Source: Bacteroidota bacterium
Lineage (GTDB): Bacteria; Bacteroidota; Ignavibacteria; Ignavibacteriales; Melioribacteraceae
Reading direction: 5' to 3'
Assembly (NCBI GenBank): GCA_021820065.1
Contig: JAKAEE010000001.1
Coordinates: 86,906-150,905, forward strand
Length of the DNA stretch: 64,000 nucleotides
A model generated the notes under the pieces. It was not told the origin of the DNA and ran no database searches. It saw nothing but the letters and a program-made list of their open reading frames with translations. Below are positions 17,675 through 25,282 of this stretch, piece by piece. A program made the translations under genes and the position numbers. Each line of letters opens with the position of its first letter. Position 1 is the first letter of the stretch.

Positions 17675-18931
17675 TTATTTATTTTTTCGTTTGATGAGTT
17701 TTATTTTTTTCTCGTCGTCTTCTATTTCGAGATTGGGTATTTGCGTAAAAGCAATTCTCATCGGTGCAGATTTGAGCGCCTTTTGAGAACCCGCGTAATA
17801 AACAGAAGTGCTGCCGTATAGCCGGTTGAGTTTATCCACGGCTTTATTTAACGAGCGCATCTTATCGTACTCTTCAAAAAATGAAGGCGTGTTTTGATCC
17901 CACTCCAACAATTTAAACAAAGTAACGCCCACAGCTAATGGTTTTAAGTTATCGAAAGGACGGTTTGACCATAAGTTGTCAAAAACGCGCAATAATTCTG
18001 TTGTGTTTTCCGTGTGAGAAAAACTTGAATCATCATGCCAACGCTTACCACCTATATATCTAACACCGATGTACATTCCCCCGGCAACATAACCAAGATA
18101 CCTCATTCTTGTAGCGGCTTTCTGAACCAGTCTATTCAGTACTCCGTAAGCACCCTCCTGCGTTCTGAGCGCCGGTTCCAAAACATGCGAGTGTCCAATT
18201 GTTGACCGGTGAGTCGGCGGACGTTGAACAACTTCACCGCGAAGCTGCGAATACATTCTTTCACCCTCTATTCCGCCCCAGACTTTACGAAGCGTTGTTT
18301 TGTTTGCAGCACATAATTTTTCTACCGTGTCTATGCCGAACTGACGGAGGCGCGGTTTCATTCTCCTACCGATTCCGTAAAGTTCATTCAGATCTAGTTT
18401 GTAGAGAATCTGCGGCAGATCTTTTTCTTCTATCACAACAAGTCCGTCCGGCTTTTGCATGTCCGTACCGGTTTTTGCAAGAAATAAATTCGGCGCAATT
18501 CCAATTGAGCAGCAAATTACCTCGCCGACTTTCTCTTTGATCGTTTTCTTGATATACTGCGCCAACTCAATTGCGTTTTCTTTTTGACATTGCTTGCCGA
18601 TCAATGTGCACGACATTTCATCGATCGAATGAACCATATCAACGGGGATACATGTGTGTACCGTTTCAACGAGTTTATGATGATATTCAATGTATATGCG
18701 GTGACGCGCCAAAACTATTTTTAAGCCGGGGCACATTCTTTTAGCTTCGCCAACTATTGTTCCGGTCCTTATTCCTAGTTTTTTTGCTTCGTAGTTTGCG
18801 GCAATTGCGCACGTCGTATTTGCATCCGTAGGAACAACTATCACGGGTTTGCCGCGCAGTTTTGGATTTTCCTGCTGTTCAATTGAAGCGAAGTAAGAGT
18901 TGAAATCAATGAATAATTTTGTAAGCGGCAT
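17675..18931 (-). CDS. Y-family (translesion) DNA polymerase, DinB/UmuC-like
   Basis: A 418-residue lesion-bypass polymerase. Catalytic residues are visible as D9 in LFIDFNSYF and D104-E105 in HSIDEMS. The little-finger/helix-hairpin-helix region is marked by LNELYGIGRRMKPRLRQFGI. The sequence is closer to generic UmuC/DinB-like proteins than to classical Pol IV, so no gene symbol is given. No LexA-type operator or umuD partner is seen next to it, and the last residues (KKIKLIKRKNK) show no obvious beta-clamp motif. The start ATG at 18931 opens directly with the catalytic strand. Confidence 0.88.
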   Translation of the reverse strand: MPLTKLFIDFNSYFASIEQQENPKLRGKPVIVVPTDANTTCAIAANYEAKKLGIRTGTIVGEAKRMCPGLKIVLARHRIYIEYHHKLVETVHTCIPVDMVHSIDEMSCTLIGKQCQKENAIELAQYIKKTIKEKVGEVICCSIGIAPNLFLAKTGTDMQKPDGLVVIEEKDLPQILYKLDLNELYGIGRRMKPRLRQFGIDTVEKLCAANKTTLRKVWGGIEGERMYSQLRGEVVQRPPTHRSTIGHSHVLEPALRTQEGAYGVLNRLVQKAATRMRYLGYVAGGMYIGVRYIGGKRWHDDSSFSHTENTTELLRVFDNLWSNRPFDNLKPLAVGVTLFKLLEWDQNTPSFFEEYDKMRSLNKAVDKLNRLYGSTSVYYAGSQKALKSAPMRIAFTQIPNLEIEDDEKKIKLIKRKNK

Positions 18932-19258
18932 AATAAATAATTTTAAAGCGGCAATTTTCTAAAAGTATAATACGCATTTTTAATTCTTTTCGCTTTAGCT
19001 GGATGCGGCAAGGCTGCTGCCCGCACGGTTAAATATCAAACATTCCGTAGGAGGAGGTCTAAAAAGTAATATTTTTTGAACAATGGAACACTGATAGCGC
19101 AGATTTTAACCGATCTACGCAGATTTTGAAATTGATAATTACTTTTTACACAACCTCTTACCAATTAACGTTTGCGTAGAGACGTTTCATGGAACGTCTC
19201 CAATTTCCCAGACGAACCACTTGCCCGCATCTGGGGTGGGCGATGCGTTTTTGTTTTC
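18932..19258. other. Intergenic region with repeat-like sequence
   Basis: A 327-base gap between two leftward genes; it contains no supported gene. A near-duplicated phrase (GATTTTAACCGATCTACGCAGATTTT, in parts) and a short hairpin at 19179-19200 give it a repeat-rich character. Confidence 0.5.
19179..19200. repeat. Short hairpin repeat
   Basis: GAGACGTT and AACGTCTC are complementary 8-bp arms around TCATGG, preceded by GCGTA. It resembles dispersed GTAGAGACG...CGTCTC units and is related in layout to the palindrome at 17572. Confidence 0.55.
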
Positions 19259-20188
19259 TTATCCGAACAGAATTCTTTTACGGCTCTCAAGCAGCAAAGT
19301 ATATTTTTCTTTCATTGACTTGGAAAGAAAACTTATACCCATCAATCCATGCCAGTCGTTAAACGAAGAGGAAATTTTTTCGACAGTGTTCGAAATGCTT
19401 TTATCGGAAAGCTGTAATTTTTCCTTGCCCCAATATTTAATCAAGTCGTTGGAAGTGAGATTGTTCTTCTTGCCGTTCAGTGGAAGCGCAAATTCTTCTT
19501 GCGGATTGGCAATCGCAATGGTTGTATTAAGAAGATCGTATGCCGGGGATAATTCTATTTTATCTTCACGCGAGATCAAAGAAAAATTTTTTAGATGCAT
19601 GTCTTCGTTACCGATAAGATAACTGAAGAGAGTCAACCGGAAGAGTTTCAACTTTTCCAATGCGGGAAATGTACAATGCTTATCAATGATCGCAACAAGC
19701 CGTTCCATGCTGAAATCATATTTTGTGTCGCGCTTCATTCCGGCAAGCTGTGCAAAATCTTCTACCGAAAGTTTTTTGTTTTTTCCGTAACGGTCGAACC
19801 GCTTAATAAAATATGTAAGCTTTCCTTCTTTGGAATAGATCATCCCGTGAAGCGGTAATTCGATTCCGATCTTTTCGGCAAGACGCATTGTAAGGTCTTC
19901 GTTTTCCGGAAGCTCTGTGTAAAGATTATTCTGCGGTTTGAAAATGAATGTGCCGTTGCGGTCAACGATTTCGAATTTTTGCCCGGTTACATTCAAGCGC
20001 GCGCTCAATTTCGGCTGAACGCCTTGTATGGAAAGTTTTGTTGCCCGTGCATTCGATTCTCTTAGCAATCCTTCCTGTGTTAATTCAAGATCATTCAAAT
20101 TTTTTAAAGTGGGATTAAGAAGTTTCATCCCGCGTTCGGAATATTTTTTTTCGCCGCACAGTTCATATGTAATTGGACACCGGTTCAT
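19259..20188 (-). CDS. hipT: HipT: serine/threonine kinase toxin of a tripartite HipBST module
   Basis: A 309-residue HipA-fold kinase that lacks the N-subdomain of classical HipA. The start is MNRCPITYELCG. The Gly-rich loop reads KLSIQGVQPK with Ser53 in an S-I-Q arrangement. The kinase core shows IGNEDMHLKN (catalytic Asp and Asn) and SPAYDLLNT (metal-binding Asp). In the studied E. coli O127 HipBST system HipT is the toxin and phosphorylates TrpS; the target here is inferred. Its ATG overlaps the HipS stop by four bases (ATGA), so the genes are coupled. All catalytic residues look intact. Confidence 0.9.
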   Translation of the reverse strand: MNRCPITYELCGEKKYSERGMKLLNPTLKNLNDLELTQEGLLRESNARATKLSIQGVQPKLSARLNVTGQKFEIVDRNGTFIFKPQNNLYTELPENEDLTMRLAEKIGIELPLHGMIYSKEGKLTYFIKRFDRYGKNKKLSVEDFAQLAGMKRDTKYDFSMERLVAIIDKHCTFPALEKLKLFRLTLFSYLIGNEDMHLKNFSLISREDKIELSPAYDLLNTTIAIANPQEEFALPLNGKKNNLTSNDLIKYWGKEKLQLSDKSISNTVEKISSSFNDWHGLMGISFLSKSMKEKYTLLLESRKRILFG

Positions 20189-20496
20189 AAAACTTCCTCA
20201 ACCGTAACCGAGCCAACAAGATCCTTTCCAACAATTACAAGATGAGAGAAGTGATCGCCGCGGTCTGTCTTAGTTTGTCTGATCAAACTTTCGAGCTGAT
20301 TTCCTTCGGGAAGAAGTCCATCAAAGTAAGACGGAAATTCATTGAAAGAAAATTCTTTTTGTTCAACCGGCAATGTAAGAGAAACGGGCGGACCGTTGTA
20401 GCCGTCGTTGTAAACGAACTTGTACGATTTTCCTCTTTCGGTTTCTTCAAGAATGCCGGCTTCTGTTCCAAAATTGTAAACTTTAGCTCTTCTCAT
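20185..20496 (-). CDS. hipS: HipS: small HipA N-subdomain-like antitoxin
   Basis: A 103-residue protein matching only the N-terminal subdomain of HipA (couple_hipA region; SLTLPVEQKEF and YFDGLLPEGNQLE are typical). In HipBST modules this detached piece is a separate protein that inhibits HipT. It overlaps hipB by 14 bases and hipT by 4 bases. Because both frames have proper starts and stops and each piece matches a known separate protein, this is a genuine split arrangement rather than a frameshifted hipA. Confidence 0.88.
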   Translation of the reverse strand: MRRAKVYNFGTEAGILEETERGKSYKFVYNDGYNGPPVSLTLPVEQKEFSFNEFPSYFDGLLPEGNQLESLIRQTKTDRGDHFSHLVIVGKDLVGSVTVEEVL

Positions 20497-20722
20497 TTTC
20501 AGTTTCCATTAAATGAATGATCGGACTTTCAAGACGGAAGGAGATATTCAGCGCACCTAAAATTTTTAGAAGCGTATCGAGTTGAACAGTTTCTTTTCCG
20601 TTCTCGATATCAAATATTACGCTCTTGCCAACCCCGGCTATTTCCGCGAGCTGTTTTTGAGTCAGCCCGCTTTTCTTTCTATGAAACCGGATAGCTTTTG
20701 ATATGATGTTTTGATTATTCAT
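20483..20722 (-). CDS. hipB: HipB: Xre-type helix-turn-helix regulator
   Basis: A 79-residue DNA-binding protein with an Xre/Cro HTH: SGLTQKQLAEIAGVGKSVIFDIENGK. As the first gene of the operon it should autorepress hipBST. Three similar palindromic sites lie at and upstream of its start codon (20727-20740, 20799-20812, 20870-20883). The C-terminus (~65-79) is short, acidic and overlaps the hipS start. Confidence 0.9.
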   Translation of the reverse strand: MNNQNIISKAIRFHRKKSGLTQKQLAEIAGVGKSVIFDIENGKETVQLDTLLKILGALNISFRLESPIIHLMETENEKS

Positions 20723-20726
20723 TTTT

Positions 20727-20883
20727 CCCGTCTTAGCAGTAATTTATTCTTGTTTGATGTCTAAAATAATGATTCCATTATAATAATCAAGAATAATTTC
20801 TGCTAAAGCGGTAATTTTTTGAACTCCAAGTCACAAATGAGGATTCAGAAAGGATAATTCCAGAAATTTACTGCTATAGCGGT
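20727..20883. promoter_or_regulatory. Three phased palindromic sites, probable HipB operators
   Basis: Three 14-bp sites share the pattern ACCGCTWTAGCAGW, close to a dyad. They are CCCGTCTTAGCAGT at 20727-20740 and, on the minus strand, ACCGCTTTAGCAGA at 20799-20812 and ACCGCTATAGCAGT at 20870-20883. Their starts are 72 and 71 bases apart, near seven helical turns. The first touches the hipB start region and the third is about 40 bases before the -35 of the divergent SPFH gene. The first site is the weakest match. Confidence 0.65.
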
Positions 20884-20920
20884 ACTAATTAAATTTTTCA
20901 GTGAAGAAAAAAAATTTTTC

Positions 20921-20949
20921 TTGACTTTATGATAACAATATGATATCAT
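20921..20949 (+). promoter_or_regulatory. Candidate promoter of the SPFH gene cluster
   Basis: TTGACT at 20921-20926 and TATCAT at 20944-20949 are separated by 17 bases, a sigma70-like layout 28 bases before the SPFH ATG. The palindrome ATGATATCAT overlaps the -10, suggesting a repressor site. The 8-base AGGAGTTG preceding the ATG at 20978 is the ribosome binding site. Confidence 0.55.
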
Positions 20950-20977
20950 TCTGATAGCCAAAATTAGGAGTTGAAAA

Positions 20978-21850
20978 ATGGAAGCAATAACTGAAAAACA
21001 AGCATTAAAGATCAACGGTTTTATCGCGGTACTTTTCTGGTTAGTTCTCGTTGTTGTTGAAATCGTTTTGTTGCGTGGAGGAATAAAGAATGAAGCGCCG
21101 GGCGTCCTTTGGTTTTTCATTCCCTTGCTGCTGATAATAATTTTAATGATGAACGGATTTTTTATTGTTCAACCGAACGATTCGCGCGTTCTGATTTTAT
21201 TCGGAAGATATTTGGGAACAGTTAGAGAATCCGGATTCTGGTGGGCAAATCCTTTCACAACAAAAAGAAAAATCACTCTGAGGATCAGAAATTTTCAGAG
21301 CGAGACAATTAAAGTAAACGATCTTCACGGCAACCCAATTCAAATAGCAGCCGTTGTTGTATGGCGTGTTGTTGATCCGGCACGTGCTCTCTTTGATGTT
21401 CAGAATTATGAAGAGTTCGTCGCGATACAAAGTGAAACTGCCATACGCGGACTTGCAACCGAATATGCTTATGATTCATCCGAGCATGATAAATTTTCTC
21501 TGGTGGGGAATCAGCTTGAAATATCAGAGGCGATGAAGAAACAAGTTCAAACAAGATTGGAAGTTGCAGGTGTTGAAATATTGGAATCAAGAATAAGTCA
21601 CTTGTCTTACGCTCCCGAAATTGCACAAGCGATGCTTCGCAGACAACAGGCCCAGGCAGTTGTTGCGGCAAGAACAAAAATAGTTGAAGGAGCCGTAGGC
21701 ATGGTTGATATGGCATTGAAGGCGTTGAGCGAACAGCATATTGTTGATCTCGATAACGAAAAGAAAGCAACGATGGTTAACAACTTGATGGTCGCGCTGG
21801 TATCGGAAGTTCAGGCACAGCCGGTAATTAATGCGGGAAGCTTGTACTAA
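20978..21850 (+). CDS. SPFH/Band 7 domain membrane protein (stomatin/slipin-like)
   Basis: A 290-residue protein with two N-terminal transmembrane helices (~13-33 and ~43-63) followed by an SPFH domain beginning FFIVQPNDSRVLILFGRYLGTV and including RNFQSE...DLHGNPIQI and VVWRVVDPARALFDV. The C-terminal helical part (~200-290) has the usual Ala/Gln-rich coiled-coil region. Such proteins oligomerise in the membrane and often scaffold proteases or microdomains. It leads a four-gene rightward cluster with a hypothetical protein, a ribbon-helix-helix protein and an esterase. Its exact role is unknown. Confidence 0.9.
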   Translation: MEAITEKQALKINGFIAVLFWLVLVVVEIVLLRGGIKNEAPGVLWFFIPLLLIIILMMNGFFIVQPNDSRVLILFGRYLGTVRESGFWWANPFTTKRKITLRIRNFQSETIKVNDLHGNPIQIAAVVVWRVVDPARALFDVQNYEEFVAIQSETAIRGLATEYAYDSSEHDKFSLVGNQLEISEAMKKQVQTRLEVAGVEILESRISHLSYAPEIAQAMLRRQQAQAVVAARTKIVEGAVGMVDMALKALSEQHIVDLDNEKKATMVNNLMVALVSEVQAQPVINAGSLY

Positions 21851-21925
21851 GAAAGAATAGTGTTGAGTGTAGAACGTAGAGTGAAAATTTATGTTCTGCG
21901 TTTATTTAAATAGGGCTAAATATTT

Positions 21926-22435
21926 ATGAAAGCATTTTCTGAATACATGGGTGAAGAAATCGGGTTTGTTCAGCCGTCGTTTTTCAAAAGGATTCACGAG
22001 CTGCGGGTTGGTGATGAATTGATCGGCAGTATTCAACAAAAAGGATTTTTCGGAATGACGTGGTATGTGTCTATGCTAGGAAAGAATTGGGAAATATATA
22101 AACCGAGTTTTTGGAAAACTGCTTTAGAGATTCGAGAAGCCGGTTATGAAATGCCTTTTGCGACTTTTAAAAGAGACGGATTACGAAGCCGGGGAACGCT
22201 TTCATTGCCCATGGGAGAAAATCTTAAAATTGTCCCGCATTTATTTAAGAAGTTCTGTGAAATAACCAACGCGAGTGATGACGTGTTTGTTCAGATAAAG
22301 ATGAAAATTGCGATTGGAGACAAAGCGGAAGTTACAATCGAAAAGAAATCGGAAACGATCGACAAATACCCGTGGATAGTTATGCTTGCATATATTGTTG
22401 CTATAGAACAAAGCCGCCAGGCGAGGCATCATTAA
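21926..22435 (+). CDS. Hypothetical protein in the SPFH cluster
   Basis: A 169-residue soluble protein I do not confidently recognise. The repeated beta-rich pattern (ELIGSIQQKGFFGMTWYV, WEIYKPSFWKTALEIREAG) could suit a LURP/tubby-like barrel, but this is only a resemblance. The last 25 residues (YPWIVMLAYIVAIEQSRQ) are hydrophobic and may touch the membrane. It sits between the SPFH gene and a ribbon-helix-helix gene, 16 bases before the latter, so it is probably co-transcribed. Confidence 0.75.
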   Translation: MKAFSEYMGEEIGFVQPSFFKRIHELRVGDELIGSIQQKGFFGMTWYVSMLGKNWEIYKPSFWKTALEIREAGYEMPFATFKRDGLRSRGTLSLPMGENLKIVPHLFKKFCEITNASDDVFVQIKMKIAIGDKAEVTIEKKSETIDKYPWIVMLAYIVAIEQSRQARHH

Positions 22436-22451
22436 CACATGAAGAGAAGAA

Positions 22452-22646
22452 ATGGCTGAAAAGAAAAAATTTCTGTTGAGGATCGACGAAAGTTTATACA
22501 ACGCTTTCGAAAAATGGTCGGCTGATGAACTGAGAAGCATCAACGGACAGATAGAATATGTTCTAAAGGACGCGCTGCGCAAGAGCGGTAGATTAAAAAA
22601 TAGTGTGAATGATCAGGACACAACCGGCGGCGGCACAAATCAATAA
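22452..22646 (+). CDS. Arc-type ribbon-helix-helix DNA-binding protein
   Basis: A 64-residue protein with an Arc/MetJ-like ribbon-helix-helix: the strand KKFLLRIDESLYNAFEKW and the helices DELRSINGQIEYVLKDALRK. Residues ~48-64 are a polar Gly/Thr tail. It lies 16 bases after the hypothetical gene and 21 bases before the esterase ATG. Small proteins of this type travelling with SPFH genes may be regulators of the cluster (inference); the palindrome over the cluster promoter is a possible target. Confidence 0.82.
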   Translation: MAEKKKFLLRIDESLYNAFEKWSADELRSINGQIEYVLKDALRKSGRLKNSVNDQDTTGGGTNQ

Positions 22647-22667
22647 TAAATGAGAAGGGGAAAGCAG

Positions 22668-24086
22668 ATGAAAAAATTATTAGTAATCGTTATGTCGGCG
22701 CTGATGACAATTCAAATGTATTGCCAGAAAGAACAGACAAAAAACTTTACCGGCTATTGGGAAGGCAGTCTTAAAATCTCTGCAATTTCTTTGAGGTTAG
22801 TACTAAAAATTTATAAGAACGATGACGGATCTCAAGGCGCGTTCATGGATAGTCCAGATCAAGGTGCAACCAATATTCCGGTTGGCTCTGTTACACTAAC
22901 AGACGACAGCTTGAAATTCGACGTACCTTCAATCAGAGGAAATTATGCCGGAAAGATTGAGAGGGACAGCATGGTTTCAATCGGCAAGTGGACACAAATG
23001 AATGTGTCGCTGCCTCTAAACTTAAAGAAGGTCGAAAAGTTAACTGAAATCAAGAGACCGCAAACGCCGCACGAACCGTTCCCATATAAAGAGGAAGACG
23101 TTGTTTTCGATAATCCAACGGCAAACATAAAATTAGCCGGCACGCTAACTATTCCTAATGGTGAAGGAAAATTTCCGGTGGTTGTTATGGTTACAGGTTC
23201 CGGTCCGCAAGACAGAGACGAAACAATATTCAACCATAAACCGTTTTTAGTAATTGCAGATTATTTAACGCGCAACGGAATTGCCGTCCTTCGTTTTGAT
23301 GACCGGGGCATAGCAAAATCGAAAGGAAATTTTGCAGGCGCAACGTCCGCAGATTTTACCACCGATGCAATCTCCGCAGTTGAGTATCTCAAAACCCGCA
23401 GCGAAATTAACGGCAATAAAATCGGAATCATCGGTCACAGCGAGGGGGGAATGATTGCGCCGATGGCCGCAGTAAATTCCGACGATGTTGCGTTCATAGT
23501 TTTGTTAGCCGGTCCCGGGTTAACGGGCAAGGATCTTCTGGTTCTTCAAACAGAATTAATTCTAAAAGCCGAAGGAACAGATCCGGAAAAATTGGCGAAG
23601 AGCGTTAAGCAAAACAAAGAAGCCTATGAGATAGTTGTAAGCGCGCCGGATAGTTTAACCGCGTACAAACAACTTGAAGAATTGTATCAGAAAGATTTTG
23701 AAAGTTTGCCGGATTCTGAGAAGAAAAGTCCCGAGAACAGCAAAGCAATGTTTGATAGAAGTGTAAAAACTTTGTTGAGTCCGTGGTTCAGATATTTCTT
23801 GAGGTACGACCCGAAACAGATTTTAGAAAAAGTGGGAGTTCCCGTACTGGCTTTGAACGGTGAAAAAGATTTACAAGTTCCTCCGAAAGAAGATTTAAAA
23901 GGAATTGAAGAAGCATTAAAAGCCGGTGGAAACAAAAATTTCAAAACGGTTGAGCTGCCGGGATTAAATCATCTTTTTCAACATGCGAAAACCGGATTGC
24001 CTTCGGAATACGGAAACATAGAAGAAACTTTCGCACCCGAAGCATTGAAGATCATCGGCGATTGGATAAAGGAAACAACCAAATAG
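22668..24086 (+). CDS. Exported alpha/beta-hydrolase (esterase) with N-terminal lipocalin-like domain
   Basis: A 472-residue secreted or periplasmic esterase. The signal peptide MKKLLVIVMSALMTIQMYCQ is followed by a ~110-residue beta-rich domain (FTGYWEGSLKISAISLRL) and then the hydrolase core. The core shows VVVMVTGSGPQDRDE (oxyanion loop), IGHSEGGM (nucleophile Ser), LALNGEKDLQVPPKE (acid) and LPGLNHLFQHA (His). The arrangement matches alpha/beta hydrolases acting on small esters. I chose ATG 22668 because AAGGGGAAAG precedes it and the signal peptide starts there, although a codon at 22650 is also open. Confidence 0.88.
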   Translation: MKKLLVIVMSALMTIQMYCQKEQTKNFTGYWEGSLKISAISLRLVLKIYKNDDGSQGAFMDSPDQGATNIPVGSVTLTDDSLKFDVPSIRGNYAGKIERDSMVSIGKWTQMNVSLPLNLKKVEKLTEIKRPQTPHEPFPYKEEDVVFDNPTANIKLAGTLTIPNGEGKFPVVVMVTGSGPQDRDETIFNHKPFLVIADYLTRNGIAVLRFDDRGIAKSKGNFAGATSADFTTDAISAVEYLKTRSEINGNKIGIIGHSEGGMIAPMAAVNSDDVAFIVLLAGPGLTGKDLLVLQTELILKAEGTDPEKLAKSVKQNKEAYEIVVSAPDSLTAYKQLEELYQKDFESLPDSEKKSPENSKAMFDRSVKTLLSPWFRYFLRYDPKQILEKVGVPVLALNGEKDLQVPPKEDLKGIEEALKAGGNKNFKTVELPGLNHLFQHAKTGLPSEYGNIEETFAPEALKIIGDWIKETTK

Positions 24087-24138
24087 GAATTAATTCAAGC
24101 CCGTTCGTTTCATAGCGGGTTTGATTTATAAATTTAAA

Positions 24139-24582
24139 TTAATGTTTCATTCCTCTCACGAGCGGCATGTCTTGAACAACGGCTTTCACTTTTACTTTAC
24201 CTGCTTTCTTAAACTCCAGCGTAAAATCTTTTGTCTGACCAATTTTCAAATCTTCCTTGGCTTCCATTATCATTACATGAAGCCCTTTCGGCTTGAACTT
24301 CACCTCTTCATGTGCGGGCACTGCGACAAACTTAAGCATTCGCATTCCCATCATGTCTTTCCCCTTCGAATATGTTTCGTGGATCATCACGTCATCGGAA
24401 ACTTTCGAACTTGCATCAACGAGCGTGTCGGCTTTAGTTCCGTTGTTTTGAATAGTAAAAAATAGCGCGCTGTTTGCGCCTTTTGCAGCGGGACGAACCC
24501 ATGCGTTTTTAATTTCTATTTTGGTTTGACTGAATACTAATCCCGTAAAGATCAGCAGAAGAAGTATGGTTTTTATTTTCAT
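24139..24582 (-). CDS. PCu(A)C-type periplasmic copper chaperone
   Basis: A 147-residue exported protein (signal peptide MKIKTILLLLIFTGLVFSQ) of the PCu(A)C/DR1885 family, which binds Cu(I) and passes it to the CuA site of cytochrome oxidase. The ligand set H-M...H-x-M is visible as MIHETYSKGKDMMGMRML and GLHVMIM. It is the second gene of a leftward pair after a Sco-like protein (18-base gap), a recurrent copper-delivery combination. The C-terminus RGMKH adds possible metal ligands. Confidence 0.9.
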   Translation of the reverse strand: MKIKTILLLLIFTGLVFSQTKIEIKNAWVRPAAKGANSALFFTIQNNGTKADTLVDASSKVSDDVMIHETYSKGKDMMGMRMLKFVAVPAHEEVKFKPKGLHVMIMEAKEDLKIGQTKDFTLEFKKAGKVKVKAVVQDMPLVRGMKH

Positions 24583-24600
24583 TTCGTTACTCCATTCCCT

Positions 24601-25188
24601 TTACATTAGTTTTTTTATGTCGTTAACTATTTCGTCAATATTGATTTTGCTGCCAATATAATTTTTTCTAATCCGCCCTTCGGCATCGATCAAAGAGATT
24701 CTATCCGTATGAATATAATAGTAAATTTTTCGCCCGTCCTTAAATACGGTTGAATCGTTCGGCACAGCAATAACGTTTGCCTGGTGGATAACGGAATCAG
24801 TTACGGATTTCCGTCCCGTTAAGAATGTCCAGTTGCTCAAATCCAGACCGCGTATATCTGCAAATTTGGTTAGAACTTCCGGCGTGTCGTTGTTCGGATC
24901 GAAACTCAAAGAAATAAATTGAACATTTTTTATTCTTTCTTTATTCAGGCGTTCTTGTATAAGACGCATGTTGTTGGTGCTCAACGGACAGATATCTGGA
25001 CAGTTTGTAAAAATGAAATTCATCACGACTATCTTACCTTTAACAAAATCCGGGAAGACAATCGGTTCGCTCTTTTGATTTACCAGTTGATAATGATTGT
25101 TCGAAAAATTTTCGACGACTGGAAGTTTTTCTCCGCAACCGGTCAACATGAGGAGTGTTAGAATAATTAACGGCAAAAGTTTTTTCAT
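24601..25188 (-). CDS. SCO1/SenC-family copper-binding thioredoxin-like lipoprotein
   Basis: A 195-residue lipoprotein: the signal peptide MKKLLPLIILTLLMLTGC gives Cys18 as the lipidated residue. The thioredoxin fold carries TNCPDICPLS with the CxxxC copper ligands (63 and 67), and the third ligand is the His of YIHTDRISLID. Such proteins deliver copper to, or maintain thiols of, the CuA centre. ATG 25188 begins the signal peptide; a TTG at 25203 would add five residues. It heads an operon with the PCu(A)C gene; no oxidase genes are in the window. Confidence 0.92.
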   Translation of the reverse strand: MKKLLPLIILTLLMLTGCGEKLPVVENFSNNHYQLVNQKSEPIVFPDFVKGKIVVMNFIFTNCPDICPLSTNNMRLIQERLNKERIKNVQFISLSFDPNNDTPEVLTKFADIRGLDLSNWTFLTGRKSVTDSVIHQANVIAVPNDSTVFKDGRKIYYYIHTDRISLIDAEGRIRKNYIGSKINIDEIVNDIKKLM

Positions 25189-25282
25189 AACGTGTCCGAT
25201 CAATTAAACAGATATATCGAAAGAAAAGTTTTGTATTTTTGACTCATCTAAAAATAAAAATGTATCTGCTGTAATTACGGCT

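Noticed and set aside
19259..20496. Frameshifted hipA pseudogene
   Set aside because: The two frames match separate HipS and HipT proteins, each with its own start, and the catalytic residues are intact, so a natural tripartite module is more likely.
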